From Helianthus annuus (Eukaryota > Streptophyta > Magnoliopsida > Asterales > Asteraceae): DNA of 64,000 nucleotides. This document shows, one piece after another, positions 44,673-55,641 of the stretch. Location of the stretch: positions 149,638,124 to 149,702,123 of the forward strand of contig NC_035441.2 of the NCBI RefSeq assembly GCF_002127325.2, given 5' to 3'. Position 1 is the stretch's first letter. Every line of letters begins with the position of its first letter. Both the position numbers and the translations under genes were made by a program. The notes under the pieces were generated by a model. That model saw nothing but the letters and a program-made list of their open reading frames with translations, did not search any database and was not told the DNA's origin.

Positions 44673-45808
44673 ACTGAACCATCACGGATTTATTTTAAAG
44701 TCAAACCGTAGTTACGACGGTTTGGTTTTTAGCTAAAATACTAATTAAACTTGAACCACAAAGGATCTAAATGACTTACAGAGACTTGTAGTGAGACTTA
44801 GAACAAGAGAGGAACACTTGAGAGCTTTAGAAGTGAGCAGATGAGTGTGTTTGAGTTGTGATCTAAGTTGTGGACAATGTGGTCTATTTATAGTGTAAGA
44901 ATGGCTTCAAGATCATCCCACATTGGCCTACAAGTGCTTATGGATGAATGGCAGGTGTCACTAGGTGATATGGGTCGAGTAGAGGGCGCCCATAACCCTG
45001 AGAAACCCATACTTGATTGATTTGCCGCTTAAAACAGCCAACAGCCAACAATCTGTCGCTGGGCATCGCTTACGGACCGTATGGCTTAGGCCTTGCGGTC
45101 CGTAAGCCATAGGCGGATCAAACATAATCATTCACCTCCTTACGGTCCGTAAGGCATACCCTTTACGGTCCGTAAGGGGTTAAAAATAAATCTTTTTCAA
45201 ATGATTATCAAATCTTTATAATTAATATCGAATCTTCGGTAATTAATAACCTGACCTTTCGGGTTTGAATGGGTAACTTTGCGATATGGCCCTCGATTAA
45301 TTACAATTGAGGACCTCGCGTTATTTACCCGTATCGTTAAGCCCCTGGTTAATTTATTTATTATTCAGAAGGCCTTAAATTTTATTATTGACGCTTTTAA
45401 CCCTTCTTGTACGAATCTGATCATAACTTTCTCGTTTTAAAATGGAACTTCGCGGAATTTATACAGTATATTCTAGTGAGCGTATAATACTGTTACAAAG
45501 CCTTGGGAACGTTAAAGGGTCACTCAGAGGTATATTTAAACATGTTGACACAGTTAACCCCTGTGGTTTGTAATCTCTCACTTTCTTCCGCGTTTCACTT
45601 CCGTACGATCTATGATTTACTCGTTTGAAGGTACAAGCATTATTTAGGGTACTATACAGTATATTTACCCTTGATTGACATTTATAACCCTCGAATTTAT
45701 ATACTTTCAAGGTTTGTCAATATTAGTCCTTTATTTAATATCAATGCCACATGTAATCAAATGACACGTGTTAACACATTATTGGACACAAAAATTCGAG
45801 GTGTCACA
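44673..45808 (-). repeat. 3' LTR of element C, inner part
   Basis: Ends GAGGTGTCACA at 45808, directly followed by a polypurine tract (45809-45822, minus TAAGGGGGTGAGGA). A minus-strand TATA box CTATAAATAG lies at 44884-44893. The palindromic CTTACGGTCCGTAAG cluster lies upstream of that box, in U3. Confidence 0.85.
45067..45178. repeat. CTTACGGTCCGTAAG palindrome cluster in element C LTR
   Basis: Four copies or half-copies: CTTACGGACCGTA (45069), GCGGTCCGTAAG (45095-45106), CTTACGGTCCGTAAG (45139-45153) and TTTACGGTCCGTAAG (45162-45176). They sit about 170-290 bp upstream of the LTR's TATA box. Confidence 0.85.
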
Positions 45809-45861
45809 TCCTCACCCCCTTAAAATAAATCTCGACCCGAGATTTACTCAAATAAATAGGG

Positions 45862-48800
45862 TTACTTTTCTTTCATTGTGGCTTCGACTTCCCACGTATA
45901 TTCGGGACCTCTACGAGCATCCCATTTAACTTTTACAATCGGTACGTGCTTTCTTCGAAGCTTCTTCTCCTGTCGATCTTCAATCGACAAAGGTTTTTAT
46001 ACAAACTTTAAGCTCTCATCTATATGCACATCTGTGTGTGGAATCACCAACGATTCATCGGCGAAGCACTTTTTGAGATTGCAGATGTGGAACACATTGT
46101 GAATTCCATTGAGCTCTTCAGGCAAGTTCAACTTATAGGCGACTGATCCGACACGTTCAATGACCTCAAAAGGTCCTATGTATCTCGGACTCAGCTTGCC
46201 CTTCTTGCCGAAACGCATCACCCCTTTCCAGGGCGACACTTTAAGCAACACCTTTTCACCTACATCAAAGTGAAGGTCCTTACGCTTCAGATCAGCGTAG
46301 CTTTTCTGCCTATCGCGGGCAGCTTTGAGACGTTCCCGTATCTGGACAATCTTGTCCGTTGTCTGGAAAACTATCTCTGGTCCCGATAATTGGACCTCTC
46401 CTACTTCCGCCCAACAAACAGGCGATCTACATTTCCTACCGTATAATGCCTCGAAAGGCACAGCCTTTATGCTGGTATGGTAGCTATTATTGTAGGAGAA
46501 TTCGATTAGGGGTAGATTCTTATCCCAGTTACCTCCTAAATCGATCGCACATGCACGAAGCATGTCTTCTAACGTCTGGATAGTATGCTCACTTTGACCG
46601 TCCGTCTGCGGATGGTAAGCCGTACTGAAGTTCAAACGCGTACCCAAAGATTGCTGGAAACTCTTCCAGAAATGAGACGTGTACCTGGTATCCCTGTCGG
46701 AGATAATAGTCACAGGTATGCCGTGTAAAGCTACAATCTTATCAACATAAAGTTGGGCTAGCATATCGGAGCTATACGTCTCCTTGATGGGTAGAAAATG
46801 AGCTGATTTAGTCAACCTATCGACTATAACCCATATTGTATCGTTTCCTTTCCTGGCTTTGGGTAACTTGGTTATGAAGTCCATAGTTACACATTCCCAC
46901 TTCCACTCGGGAAGTTCAGGCTGTTGTAGCAAGCCAGACGGCTTTTGGTGCTCGGCTTTGACTTGAGCACAAGTCAAGCATTTTGCTACATGGGCGGCCA
47001 CAGACTTTTTTCAAGCCTATCCACCAATAGTTTGCCTTTAAGTCTTGATACATTTTATCGGCTCCAGGATGGACCGAATATTTGGAACTATGGGCTTCCT
47101 GGAGGATAACATCTCGTAGTCCTCCATAAATCGGAACCCATATACGTCCGTTCAGTCTAAGGATTCCATCCTTGCTAAGAGTCAACTGCTCCTCAGTTAC
47201 TCCTAACTTTTCATTAGGATAATTAGCTTCCAACACAGCCTCTCGCTGTGCAGCTAATATCCTTTCAATTAAATTGTTCTTGACCTCAATGCTCTTGGCA
47301 TTGATTCGAATAGGTTTTACCCTTTCTTTTCTGCTCAGGGCATCAGCGACTACATTCGCCTTGCCGGGATGGTACCTGATCTCGCAATCATAGTCATTCA
47401 AGGTTTCCATCCAACGACACTGCCTCATGTTCAACTCCTTCTGGTTGAACAGGTGCTGGAGGCTTTTGTGATCAGAATAAATCACAAATTTAATACCATA
47501 AAGGTAATGCCTCCATAATTTCAGTGCAAATACAACGACACCCAACTCCAAGTCATGGGTGGTGTAATTCTTTTCGTGCACCTTTAGTTGTCTTGAAGCA
47601 TAGGCAATCACCTTGCCCTTCTGCATAAGCACACACCCCATGCCTGTGTGTGATGCATCGCAGTAAACTACGAATTCATCTGTACCTTCAGGTAATGTCA
47701 ACACAGGTGCGTTGCTTAGCTTCTGCTTCAGAACTTCGAAGGACTCTTGCTGCTTTGGGCCCCAAATAAATTTTTCTTTCTTCTTGGTCAGGGAAGTCAA
47801 GGGCGCAGCAATCCTCGAAAAATTCTCAATAAACCTCCTGTAGTATCCTGCTAACCCCAGGAAACTACGAATTTCGGTAGGAGTCTTCGGCTCTTGCCAA
47901 TTCATGACTGCCTCTACCTTAGCGGGATCCACTTGGATGCCACGCTCACTTACAACGTGACCCAAAAACTGAACCTCTCGTAGCCAAAATTCGCATTTAG
48001 AGAATTTGGCGTAGAGTTTCTCATGTTGTAGCAATTCGAGAATGCAATGGAGGTGCTTCTCGTGGTCAGCTTGGCTTTTGGAATATATAAGAATATCGTC
48101 GATGAAGACGATGACAAATTTGTCCAAATACGGCTTGCAGACGCGATTCATGAGATCCATGAACGCAGCCGGTGCATTTGTGAGCCCAAAAGGCATCACT
48201 AGGAACTCGTAATGACCATAGCGAGTCCTAAATGCTGTCTTATGTACATCTTCATCTCTGACCCTTAGCTGGTGATAACCCGACCTCAAGTCGATTTTTG
48301 AGAAGTAGCTTGCTCCTTGCAGCTGATCGAACAGATCGTCGATCCTTGGCAAAGGATATCTATTCTTTATGGTAACTTTGTTTAGCTCTCGGTAATCGAT
48401 GCACAAACGCATCGATCCGTCCTTCTTCTTTACGAACAGGACAGGTGCTCCCCAGGGAGACGAACTAGGTCTGATAAAACCTTTTGCCAATAGTTCATCC
48501 AACTGGGTCCTTAATTCCTTCATTTCCGTCGGAGCTAGCCTGTAAGGTGCTCTTGCTATAGGAGCTGCTCCTGGTATGATATCTATTCTGAATTCCACTT
48601 GTCTATCTGGTGGTAAACCAGGTAGTTCTTCGGGGAAAACCTCAGGATATTCAGAAATGACAGGAAGATCCTCTATCTTCGGCTTGGGTTCTTCAATTAT
48701 TACCTGAGCCATGTAAATGACACAGCCTCTGTTCAAACATCTAGAAGCTTTGAGCATAGATACATCTTCGGGCAATCCGTACTGTGTATCTCCTCGAATG

Positions 48801-50392
48801 GTAAGCGATTCACCATTCGGAGTTTTTAACACTATATGCCTTTTGCCGCAAATGATTTGGGCCTGATTACGGGATAACCAGTCCATGCCTAGAACAATGT
48901 CGAAACCCGCTAGTTTGAAGGGAAGTAGAGATAGAGGAAAAGAATGGTTCTTAATGGACATTTCACATCCCTCTAGAATAGTGGAGACGGTTTCTATCGT
49001 GCCGTCTGCTAACTCTACCTCGTATTTCACATCTAGGGTTTTGATAGGCATATTTAATAGTTGGCAAAATTTTTGGTCTACAAAGGATTTATCGGCGCCT
49101 GAATCGAAAAGTACTCTTGCAAATATATTATTTACGAGAAAAGTACCTGTAAGCACATTGTCGTTCAGCACAGCCTCCTTTGCATCCATGCGGAAGACTC
49201 TAGCATTGGTCTTCTTTGTCTCCTCCGCCTTTCGGGCATTCTTAGGGCAGTTACTCTTGATATGCCCCTTTTCATTGCAACCGTAGCAGGTTGCGTCCTT
49301 GATCTTCTTGCAATCCACGGTCTTATGATCCTTGGACTTGCATAGTCCACAGGAGAAAGTCTTCGGCTGAGACTGCGAATTCGACCCAAACCTACATTTC
49401 CCAGAGTGGGGTTTCTTGCAGATTTTGCAGTTGGGTCTTTCACCAGTTTGCCCATCTTTCTTTGTCTCCGACCCTCTTTTGCCATCACCGTTTCCACGGT
49501 GCTTCTTTCCTGACCTTCGTGAGGTATCATCCTCACGTTTCCTCTTCTCAGCCTGCTTGCTCCTTAGCATCCTCAGACGGACAGCATCTAAAGTGAGAGA
49601 CAAGGAGAGGTCAGTAACTGACCTGAAGGTCGTCGGCCGAGAGGCCTTCACGCTAGCCTTTATCGCAGGCTCCAAGCCCCCAATAAAACGGGCGATTCTT
49701 CTAGACTCTGGTGTCACAAGGTACGGAACCAGGCGAGACATCGTATTGAAGCTCGTCAAATAAGCCTGGCAGTCCAGGTTCGTCATCACCAGTGACACAA
49801 AGTCAGCCTCGATCTTCTCAACCTCATGCTGAGGGCAGTAGTTTTCCTTAATGAGAGCAATAAATTCCTCCCATGTCATCTTGTACAAAGCAGACTTACC
49901 TGATGCCTGCACCAACGCTCTCCACCATGCCAGGGCCTCGCCCTTAAATGACTGGGACACAAAATTCACCACATCCTTCTCCGCACACCCACTGATGTCC
50001 ACAATAGTGTCTATCTCATCCAGCCAGGTGATACAATCCACAGCACCCTTCTCCCCTGTGAATTCCCGGGGCTTACAAGACACGAAGTACTTGTAGGTGC
50101 AACCCTTGGCACCGGACGCATCAGTATATTCTCGTTCACGATGAATACTATTCTCAGTGGACGAGTGATTATCGTCATCTTTCTTGGGTTGAGAGGGTGG
50201 TTTGGAGTGTGTCTTTGGTTTGGAGAGTGGTTTTGATACGGTTCTGCCTTGAGACTCAGTATATTGACGATCCAGAGCTGCCTAAACAACGTTGTCAATC
50301 AGAGCCTTTAACTGTGCGCCTGTCAAATGCACTAGCGCATTGTCGTAGTCATCTTCATTTGTATGGCTATTCTCTCCATTGGGATCCGCCAT
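45862..50392 (-). pseudogene. Element C gag-pol, disrupted
   Basis: Reads from ATG at 50392 through gag, CCHC knuckles ([14 protein letters not shown]), protease ([10 protein letters not shown]), RT ([10 protein letters not shown]), RNase H, integrase and the remnant of a chromodomain (VKVKWDARRGPEYTWE) to a stop at 45862. Three lesions were seen. A TAG lies at 50284-50282 in early gag. A one-base expansion of a homopolymer (six T on plus, 47006-47011) shifts the frame before the integrase zinc finger. A premature TAA at about 45997 precedes the chromodomain. Same family group as A and D. Not expected to make a full polyprotein. Confidence 0.88.
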
Positions 50393-50718
50393 TGTAACTT
50401 GAATCTGTTACAGAAGATAACAAAATTTTATTCAGGAGATTATTATATAATTGTCTTTTTATGACAATTTGTCAACCATGGTAACGGAGACCATATTTGG
50501 TTAACTTATTACTCATTAAATCTTAGGATTTGAATATATCCTATTTAGCTATATCAATAATATTGGCGGCATAAAGCCTAATCACGAGGATGTTTTATAA
50601 TATTAGCCGAGATTTCAGAGAATCAAAGGCATAGAGATTTGAACCGTAGTTCTTTTATCTCTTTCTGACAGGGAGTCATAGACCACCGCTGTCTTTTGTC
50701 GTTATAAGACAATTATTA

Positions 50719-50935
50719 CGGCCCATAGGCACTACACCTCTAATGGATGTTTTAATAAGGTTGGCCCGTAGGCATTACATCTCTAATGGATGTTTTAACA
50801 AAATAGGCCCGTAGGCACTACATCGCTAGTGGATGTTTTAACAAGACAGGCCCGTAGGCACTACATCTCCAATGGATGTTTTAAATAAGGTTGGCCCGTA
50901 GGCACTACATCACTAATGGATGTTTTAATAATTTG
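50719..50935 (-). repeat. Five 43-bp tandem repeats in element C leader
   Basis: The unit contains GGCCCGTAGGCACTACATC and AATGGATGTTTTAA; copies start near 50720, 50763, 50806, 50849 and 50894. It lies between the leader ORF and gag. Slight divergence between copies. Confidence 0.85.
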
Positions 50936-51331
50936 ATCACCTTTATTGATGATCTTTGCCCATGACTTATAAATCATTTAGTTGGGTCTTTGTAATCCCT
51001 TAAGGATCATTGTATCAGAATGACGTGTGCGATTTTAACGAATCACATCTGCCAGGAATGTCAACATGCTTGCAGAGGTTAACAGGGAATCTGAATCTTT
51101 TTAATTCGGTCTTACCATCTTGGCCGGATCTTAAAAGACACCAGGCTAGGTTTCACTCGTAAGATTCTTTATTTAGGCAGATCAATTTAAAAGGAATGGT
51201 TTTGATTTTTTTCATACCTATTAAACAAAACTCATAACATACATTCCAAAATCTCAAATACAATTACACATTGCCCTAAATGGGTCTTTCAAATAGTACA
51301 TACCTCCATAGAGATTTTAAAATAAGTGACA

Positions 51332-51432
51332 AGTCCACGCAGGGACTAACTTAAAATAAGTGTCCATGCAAGGACTAAAAGATAAGTCCACGTAGGGACT
51401 GAAATACTATAAGTGTCCACGCAGGGACTTAT
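51332..51432. repeat. Four GTCCACGCAGGGAC words in element C leader
   Basis: GTCCACGCAGGGACT and close variants recur at about 25-30 bp spacing. Each word has GTCC/GGAC ends that can pair. Confidence 0.75.
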
Positions 51433-51464
51433 TTCAAAATAGAAATTAGTACATCTATTAAGGG

Positions 51465-51727
51465 CTAGTGGTCACGTTTCTTCTTTTTGCCCTTTAGTAG
51501 GTTCGCCAGGCCTTTGAGAAATCCTCGGTGGCTCTTTTTCTCTTCCTCGAACTCTCTCTCCACACGATCTAGTCGATGGAGTATCTCTTCCTGTTCAGGA
51601 GGAGAGAAACGTGGTTGTGGCGCTTGTTGCGGAACTGGAGGTCTGGGAGGTATTGGATACCCATGAGCTGAGTAGTCCGGTGCTCCCATGTTCCCATGAG
51701 CTCCGTCAGGGTAGCGTGCATTATATC
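51465..51727 (-). pseudogene. Leader ORF of element C, C-terminal part, cut by element D
   Basis: The frame is open from the D junction (51727) down to a stop at 51465. It encodes a proline-rich stretch (PPRPPVPQQAPQPRF), then a charged helix (EEILHRLDRVEREFEEEKK) and a basic end (KGKKKKRDH). It lies 5' of gag, like the 545-aa leader ORF of element D. Upstream codons are displaced beyond the window by D. Function unknown. Confidence 0.6.
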
Positions 51728-54700
51728 TGTGACAACCCTCACCAAACCAGGTATCCGTACGACTTAATTAACTATTAATTGTTGCCTAATTACTGTGCTT
51801 AACTGAGATTTATGATAAACTGCTACTTGATTTTTGATACTTGTACATATCTGCATCATACTTTGATTTTTCCGTCACTACATTATTTATTTACTGAACA
51901 TTAGTGACAAACATGATGCACAAAAGCACAGTAGCATTTGAACGGATAACCTATTGAACATGCTGATATAGCCAGCATCAGGCAAACACTGCCTCTAAAG
52001 GCCTGTATGAGCCAGAAATATTTTACTGCACCCATAGTGTGTGTAAGGATACAAGGGTTGTATAATTGCGTCTCTAGGAATAAGATATAGAGATTGGATG
52101 TGCCTAAAACGTATTCTAAGCACGAAACACAGCATTTTTATTTACATACTAGCTTCTAGCTAACTAATAAAGTGCCAAAATACGAGGAATTATTCCTGAC
52201 ACTTTGCAGAATTAATTGTGTCGCTAAAAATATTATTTACGACGCTTAAAGGATTACTTAAGCACTTTAACGGATTACTATCCAACTGAACAACCGGACT
52301 ATACCCGGAACATAAAAATATTGCCAGAAATATTATTGGTATTTTTCTGAGCCAGTTAGGGTCCTTGATTACCCTAACACCCGCTTTATAACGCATTAAA
52401 CAACTAACGGGGTTAATCCCTAAAGTTAACCGACTTAACCAAACTAAACTCTAACTGAACGATCAAGATCCAACCGGGTGACCCCACCCCCCTTAGGGCC
52501 GGTTTGGTCCCTTTGGAACTAGAGGGTACACCTTTTTATTATTTTATTAGTTTCGTGGATATCTAGAGCATGAAACCGATGGACGATGGCACTTGATTTT
52601 TCTATATAAACACACACACACTACACAAGATCACACACACTAATCACCAACTCTCTCTCTCTTGCTCTCCTCCCTCTCTCGGCCGTAAACCACCACACCC
52701 AACCATCCATCTTCGAGTTCTTGTCTTGCCATTCCAAGTGTACACAAGTGTTGGGGATCACGTACGAGGAAGCTTGAAGCAAACGGAAGTTGGAGGACCA
52801 CGTGCATATGCTTTTATCCACGCCATTTTCGCCAAAGATCTTCCCTAGCCCCGAGCTAGAGGTATAACATTTAAAACTTGTTCTTGATCGTATCTAAAGT
52901 GGTTAAAAGGATTTTTAACGGTTAAAAGTTGGTAACCCATCTTTTGAATCTAAAAAGTCTACTAAAACTCGAATATCGTTGGTTAAAAGCTTATAACGCG
53001 TGTAAAAGTCGTAGTATTCGAATATGTTGGTTGTAGAGACCCGATCTACGATGTGGTGGCTCTTATCATCGTTTAACCCGACTTTGTTAAGATCCCGAAT
53101 CTTGACATACACTTGTTTCTTTTGTACAAGGGTTAAAAGGTGAAACTCCACCACACGGGAAAACATGAACTTGTGTAAAAGTGTTTTGACATGAAAAATA
53201 GTATTTAAAACGAGCCGATCTACGTATGTACAAGTGGTATATTCGTAGAACTAGGTGTCGAGAAAATCATGTTTTAAATAAGTTGGATAACATGCTAACA
53301 AAGGCGATTTTTATAAACTACAAGTGTATAAATACTTGTGAAACGAAAGATCCGACAAAATAACAATTTTTATAAAAATTGTCGGGAAGTTGTAAAGAGT
53401 GATTTGTTCCAAAAACGGGGTTTTTGCAAGACTAAACTATTTTATACATAGATCCACTAAATGTAACGAGATCTACACAATAGTTTTAGAAAAACTACAA
53501 GTTCATGTAATAATGTGATTTTACATACTAGTCTACGAGTTTAATGTGTTGAAACTAGTTTGAAGTATCGGAAATTGATTTGGTTGATTTGAAGAATCGT
53601 TGAAATGATTTTGTAAAAGAAAATGATACGCTTGAAAGCGTGGCCACCTCCAGTTACAGGGGAAACTCTGGCGAAATTTTCTAAAAATATAACACTTAGA
53701 ATTATTTACAAGTGTTAAACTATTTTGAGATGTTTTCAAACTATATTTCGCCATGACTTTATTTATTAAATAATCGGAGGTGGGATTTTCACAAAAATAA
53801 ACGTGATAAATATTTATTCGATAAATATATTTTTCACAACACTGTTTATGATTATTTTGTGAAAATGTATAAATATTATTTTTAGAGTAAAAATAATATT
53901 TACTAACTTTGTCGAACCCAAAATAATACCAACGCTTATACGACAAACATATAAGTTACAACGGTAATTACTATTACCGCTTAATCGCCAAAACGTAACT
54001 TACGCTTTATACGGAAATATTCACAAATGCGGATATTGTCAACGTATTATTTTGGAAAGTATTATACGAAGAGAAAATATATTATTTTTGAGAAAAATAA
54101 TTATATTTTGGAATGAGAAGTAAAATATATTAAGTGAGACTTAATATTATAAACGCACATGTATTAAATCCCCCATCCTTGGGAAGGAAAGTAAATTACC
54201 AAGTATATGCACGGAACGGTTGTCTAACCGTTTCCCGAAAAATTAAACTATAAAGCTAAAGCACGGCCATCCGTCTAATAGAATTAGCACATGTAGGTCG
54301 TTGCGCAGTTGGATATTTGGATTACTTGGTATTGTGACGCACTCACTGTGAGTTCATGTCCCCCTTTTCTCTTAACTGTTTTCAGTTTTATAAACTGCGG
54401 GGGTGAAATACATGTTACAATGATTATGAATATGTTTATACATGGTATGGTTAGCGTAAGGAGGTTTGTTACTCAGATCATGTGAGTGGGTAGGCACAAC
54501 TTGAGGCCATTAATCCTCGTAGTAGGACCGAGGGACAGGAGCGGTAGATCTATCTGGGTGTAGCGAGCCCAGCCCCAGGTCCAGCATAACGGACCTCGGG
54601 GTGACTTAGTGCCCGACGCATAAATCCGCTAGGTTTGAGTCATCCCTACTTGCACTTCACACATATCAGTGGCCTTGCAAACCATTGGTGATCTCTTTTT

Positions 54701-55121
54701 CCTTATTTGCTACATACCAGGTTTTTGATAAAGATAAAGGTTTGTTTACGCACTTTCGCATGAACTCGCTCAACATTATTGTTGATTTTTCAACTTACAT
54801 GTATTTCAGGAAATTAACGATCTGGCGCGGTATGGCTTGTTTTCCGCTGCATTAGGCCCGAGGTCATCCAGGGTTCGAGGCTTGTGACTCTTTCCTGGAC
54901 AAGTCACAGTCCCTGAACCATGTTTATTTTAAGTTTGTGGTTGTAATGTTTAGACAAGTTTATGGTTGTCGGGTGTTAACCCGTTAAGAAAATGTTTTAC
55001 TATTTTATTTTTAATGGATGATCTTGCATATTTTTAATTCATATAGCTTTGTTATGATTAAGCTATGGTATTAAGAAGTCACACCAAAATAACCACGCTT
55101 CCGCAAAGCCAGGGTGTGACA
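51728..55121 (+). repeat. 5' LTR of element D, 3394 bp
   Basis: TGTGACAACCC...GGGTGTGACA. A TATA box CTATATAAA at 52602-52610 is followed by a CA/CT-rich start region (CTCTCTCTC near 52650), as in a plant 5' UTR. Small ORFs here recur in the other LTR copy and are not genes. Confidence 0.93.
52602..52610 (+). promoter_or_regulatory. TATA box of element D LTR
   Basis: CTATATAAA, then CA repeats and a CT-rich tract. The copy in the 3' LTR lies at 63427-63435. Confidence 0.75.
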
Positions 55122-55123
55122 GC

Positions 55124-55136
55124 TTGGTATCAGAGC
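55124..55136 (+). other. Primer binding site of element D (tRNA-iMet)
   Basis: TTGGTATCAGAGC starts three bases after the LTR end. TGGTATCAGAGC is the classic initiator-Met complement. Confidence 0.85.
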
Positions 55137-55284
55137 TCTGATCATAGCGAACTAGGATTCTTTCTCGAGTCTAGACTATGATCACTAGGGCTCTCACGAA
55201 AACATTTTTTCTGCATACCACTTAAGTCCAGATCCAAAACCTTTTTATAAACAAATGTTGAGCATATTTTATTTATTATTTTTA

Positions 55285-55560
55285 GGCTCAGTCTGGGAGG
55301 CTGAGGCTCGGTCTGGGAGACTGAGGCTCGGTCTGGGAGGCCGAGGCTTGATCTAATGGATCGAGGTAGTTGGCTAGTGGGACTAGGGAGTCAGTCTGGG
55401 AGGCTGGGAGAATTTGCTAGTGGGACTAGGGAGTCAGTCTGGGAGGCTGGGAAGGTTTGCTAGTGGGACTAGGGAGTCAGTCTGGGAGGCTGGGAAAGTT
55501 GGCTAGTGGGACTAGGAAGGACAGTCTGGGAGGCTGGGAGGCTAGTGGGACTAGGAGGAT
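55285..55560 (+). repeat. Tandem repeats (43-bp unit) in element D leader
   Basis: First come shorter GGCTCGGTCTGGGAG-type copies (55285-55365). Then the 43-bp unit GCTAGTGGGACTAGGGAGTC + AGTCTGGGAGGCTGGGA... repeats from about 55372, with three near-identical copies, one variant and a partial. Confidence 0.88.
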
Positions 55561-55641
55561 TATGTGATTATTATTTGGTAACTTATGTGATTGCCTGATT
55601 TACTGATTATCTGTGCATACTTGTGATTGTGTTACAGACAC

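Noticed and set aside
42293..45808. A single 3516-bp LTR for element C
   Set aside because: ATAAG flanks 42293-44667 exactly, so that part is a separate solo LTR, and the true outer end of C's LTR is at 40074.
50719..50935. CRISPR-like array of 43-bp units
   Set aside because: Units are contiguous with no unique spacers, in a plant retrotransposon leader.
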